From IMG/VR virus record IMGVR_UViG_3300045107_000561, positions 1-40,786 of that record: DNA of 40,786 nt. The stretch is one strand, 5' to 3'. The notes under the pieces are model-generated. The model was not told where the DNA came from. It saw only the letters and a list, made by a program, of their open reading frames with translations, and did not search any database. Made by a program: the position numbers and the translations under genes. Source of the stretch: a virus. Below are positions 39,616-40,786 of the stretch, one piece after another. Numbering within the stretch: the stretch's first letter is position 1; each line of letters opens with the position of its first letter.

Positions 39616-40357
39616 ATTTCGGGTCACTTTTCTCAGGGATTGGGGGGATTGATCTCGGGCTGGTACGGGCCGGGATGACGCCGATCTGGCAATGCGAGAT
39701 TGATCCCTTTTGCCGGGCTGTCCTGGCGTCGAATTTTCCCGGAGTCCGGTGCTATGACGATGTTCGAACCCTCGATTTCAAACGAATCACCCCCCCCACT
39801 TGCTGGCCGCCGGATTCCCCTGCCAGCCAGCCAGCGACGCCGGACATTTCAACGGACAGCGTCATGATTCTTGGCTCTGGGACTACGTTTGGAAGGCTTG
39901 TCGCGATCTACGACCATCAATCGCGCTTCTGGAGAACGTCCCAGGGCTGCTTACCGTTCAAGACGGAACAGCCTTTGGACGTGTCCTTTCCAGTCTGGCC
40001 GAAATCGGGTTCGATGCGGACTGGACGGTGCTACCAACGGTACTGGTCTCCGGTAGCCCCCACTACCGTCGAAGAGTATTCGTGCTGGCTTACCCCTCTG
40101 ACCTCCGATGCCAAGCGGGCGAAATTCTCAATTGGGCAGTTGATGAAGCACGAACTCAAAAACTTGCAACATCACCATGGACGGGGCGGATTGTTCGTTC
40201 AGATGGCGGGCGAATTTTCCGGGTACCCGACTTTGAATTTTGTCAGATGGCTGATGCGTTTCCCGAAGAACTGGATCCGCTGATGGCTTACGGCAACGCC
40301 GTCGTGCCCGATGCTGTTGAGTTGATTGGCCGCGCCGTGATGGAGGCGTTCGGATGA
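39612..40357 (+). pseudogene. DNA cytosine-5 methyltransferase, frame broken at an 8-C tract
   Basis: The reading frame begins at 39612 with motif I (NFGSLFSGIGGIDLGLVRAG). It shifts at the C8 run at 39790-39797, after KRITPP. The second frame supplies motif IV (LLAAGFPCQPAS), motif VI (LLENVPGLL), motif VIII (SGSPHYRRRVFVLA) and the GNAVVPDAVELIGR ending. Adding one C or removing two restores about 248 residues. This is short for the family, with a small target-recognition region. The phase break could be a sequencing or assembly error, phase variation in a homopolymer, or a true pseudogene. An active enzyme would methylate cytosines against host restriction. Confidence 0.85.
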
Positions 40358-40569
40358 AATCGTTTAGATATACCTTCTTGGGCGACCGGGCCACCCGGCC
40401 AGAGCTTCGGGGGATGCAGTGCGATCCGGTCCGGAATGCCCAAGGCAAGTGCATCGTCTCCGTCAAATTCGCGACGGCCGCCGTGGTCGATGCCCAAGGG
40501 AAGCTCTGGATCGTCCCTCGACGAAGGCTCAGATTGAACAACCCCACCAACGACAAAGCCCGCCAGTAA
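40354..40569 (+). CDS. Last early gene, unknown
   Basis: 71 aa; the ATG overlaps the methyltransferase stop (ATGA). Mostly beta (KCIVSVKFATAAVVDAQGKL) with a basic C-terminus (VPRRRLRLNNPTNDKARQ) that runs into the terminator stem. The overlap and the pattern of charged loops argue that it is expressed. No family recognised. Confidence 0.65.
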   Translation: MKSFRYTFLGDRATRPELRGMQCDPVRNAQGKCIVSVKFATAAVVDAQGKLWIVPRRRLRLNNPTNDKARQ

Positions 40570-40586
40570 CGGCGGGCTTCCATTTT
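40556..40586 (+). terminator. Intrinsic terminator of the early operon
   Basis: AAGCCCGCC and GGCGGGCTT pair across a six-base loop, followed by CCATTTTC. The 5' arm overlaps the last gene's end. Same stem sequence as the terminator at 25594. Confidence 0.8.
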
Positions 40587-40652
40587 CTCAGCGGGTCGGC
40601 AACACTTTGACGGAATCAAATTCTGTGGCGTCCTGTCCCTAATTCCGGGCTT

Positions 40653-40710
40653 CCGACTCTGCCAATTATCGTGTTTCGAACGGTTTAGTTATCGCGTCCC
40701 CCCCTAAACA
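40653..40710. repeat. Right transposable-phage end (terminal inverted repeat)
   Basis: Positions 40653-40697 are the inverted partner of 18-62, with the inner box CCGACTCTG...ATTATCGTG and the outer box AGTTATCGCG in the same spacing (23 bp between CGATA cores). A run of seven C follows (40698-40704), and then TAAACA, whose CA at 40709-40710 could be the terminus (TGT... read inward). The outer box lies 16 bp from that CA, against 14 bp at the left end. Confidence 0.8.
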
Positions 40711-40786
40711 GTACCTGGCCGCACTTCTCCGGCTGGTTGGGCATCTTGGACATCGGGACACAATTTCTCTCGACGTGTTTCATTCC
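40711..40786. other. Probable host flank beyond the right end
   Basis: 76 bp outside the right inverted repeat. No gene or phage-like signal was found. If 40710 is the right terminus this is host DNA. The 5 bp next to it (GTACC) do not match the 5 bp left of position 7 (CAGCT), so no target duplication is visible. Confidence 0.4.

Noticed and set aside
1-40786. Site-specific integrase or att sites, tRNA genes
   Set aside because: No tyrosine or serine recombinase pattern and no tRNA-like fold was seen; mobility is explained by the DDE transposase.

Overview
The window is an essentially complete Mu-like transposable phage (or prophage) genome of about 40.7 kb. Three things define it: a DDE transposase followed by a MuB/TnsC-like AAA ATPase; imperfect 45-bp inverted repeats at the two extremities (18-62 and 40653-40697), each with two CGATAA-type boxes in the same phase; and a full set of head and tail genes in between. 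No site-specific integrase, tRNA or rRNA gene was seen. The DNA is fairly GC-rich except for the cargo block at 25.6-28.2 kb and the 3' part of the MuF gene, which look more AT-rich by eye. The tail genes (long tape measure, tube protein, G/GT chaperones, BR0599/DUF2163 protein, J-like hub, no sheath or baseplate-wedge genes) predict a long non-contractile tail. The host cannot be fixed from the sequence. A signal-peptide endolysin and a GYF-like domain protein are compatible with a Gram-negative-type host, possibly of the PVC group, but this is weak.

Layout. From about 25.2 kb down to 75, everything is on the minus strand: holin candidates and endolysin, terminase, portal, MuF with a JAB-like tail and a small gene (first late operon, ended by a hairpin at 18483-18520), then scaffold, capsid, Acb2-like anti-CBASS protein, connectors, tail tube, chaperones, fibre, tape measure, tail tip and a glycosyltransferase (second late operon, running to the left end). 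Both late operons are preceded at nearly the same distance by the same array of 9-bp repeats, TGCACGATC. A plus-strand helix-turn-helix gene (25324-25587) sits beside one of these arrays and is the natural candidate for the late activator.

The centre (25658-29122, minus strand) holds three AT-rich cargo genes: a four-TM protein paired with a soluble 303-aa protein, and a GYF-like/TM/coiled-coil protein. Next to them is a CI/LexA-type repressor with a self-cleavage site. Two near-identical 18-bp palindromes lie between the repressor and the cargo. A divergent promoter region separates the repressor from a Ner/Cro-like gene.

The right arm (29195-40569, plus strand) is the early operon: Ner-like protein, several small DNA-binding and unknown proteins, a GemA-like protein, transposase, ATPase, zinc-ribbon protein, DUF5131 protein, papain-like protein, a cytosine methyltransferase broken at an 8-C tract, and a small last gene with a terminator just inside the right inverted repeat. 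Early genes therefore run outward to one end and late genes outward to the other, unlike Mu itself and reminiscent of BcepMu-type layouts.

Most notable: the paired terminal repeats, the duplicated late-promoter array, a P2-type slippery site (T TTT TTG) in the tail chaperone gene, the anti-CBASS protein together with a virion protein carrying a JAB-like domain, and the uncharacterised membrane-plus-soluble cargo pair beside the repressor.
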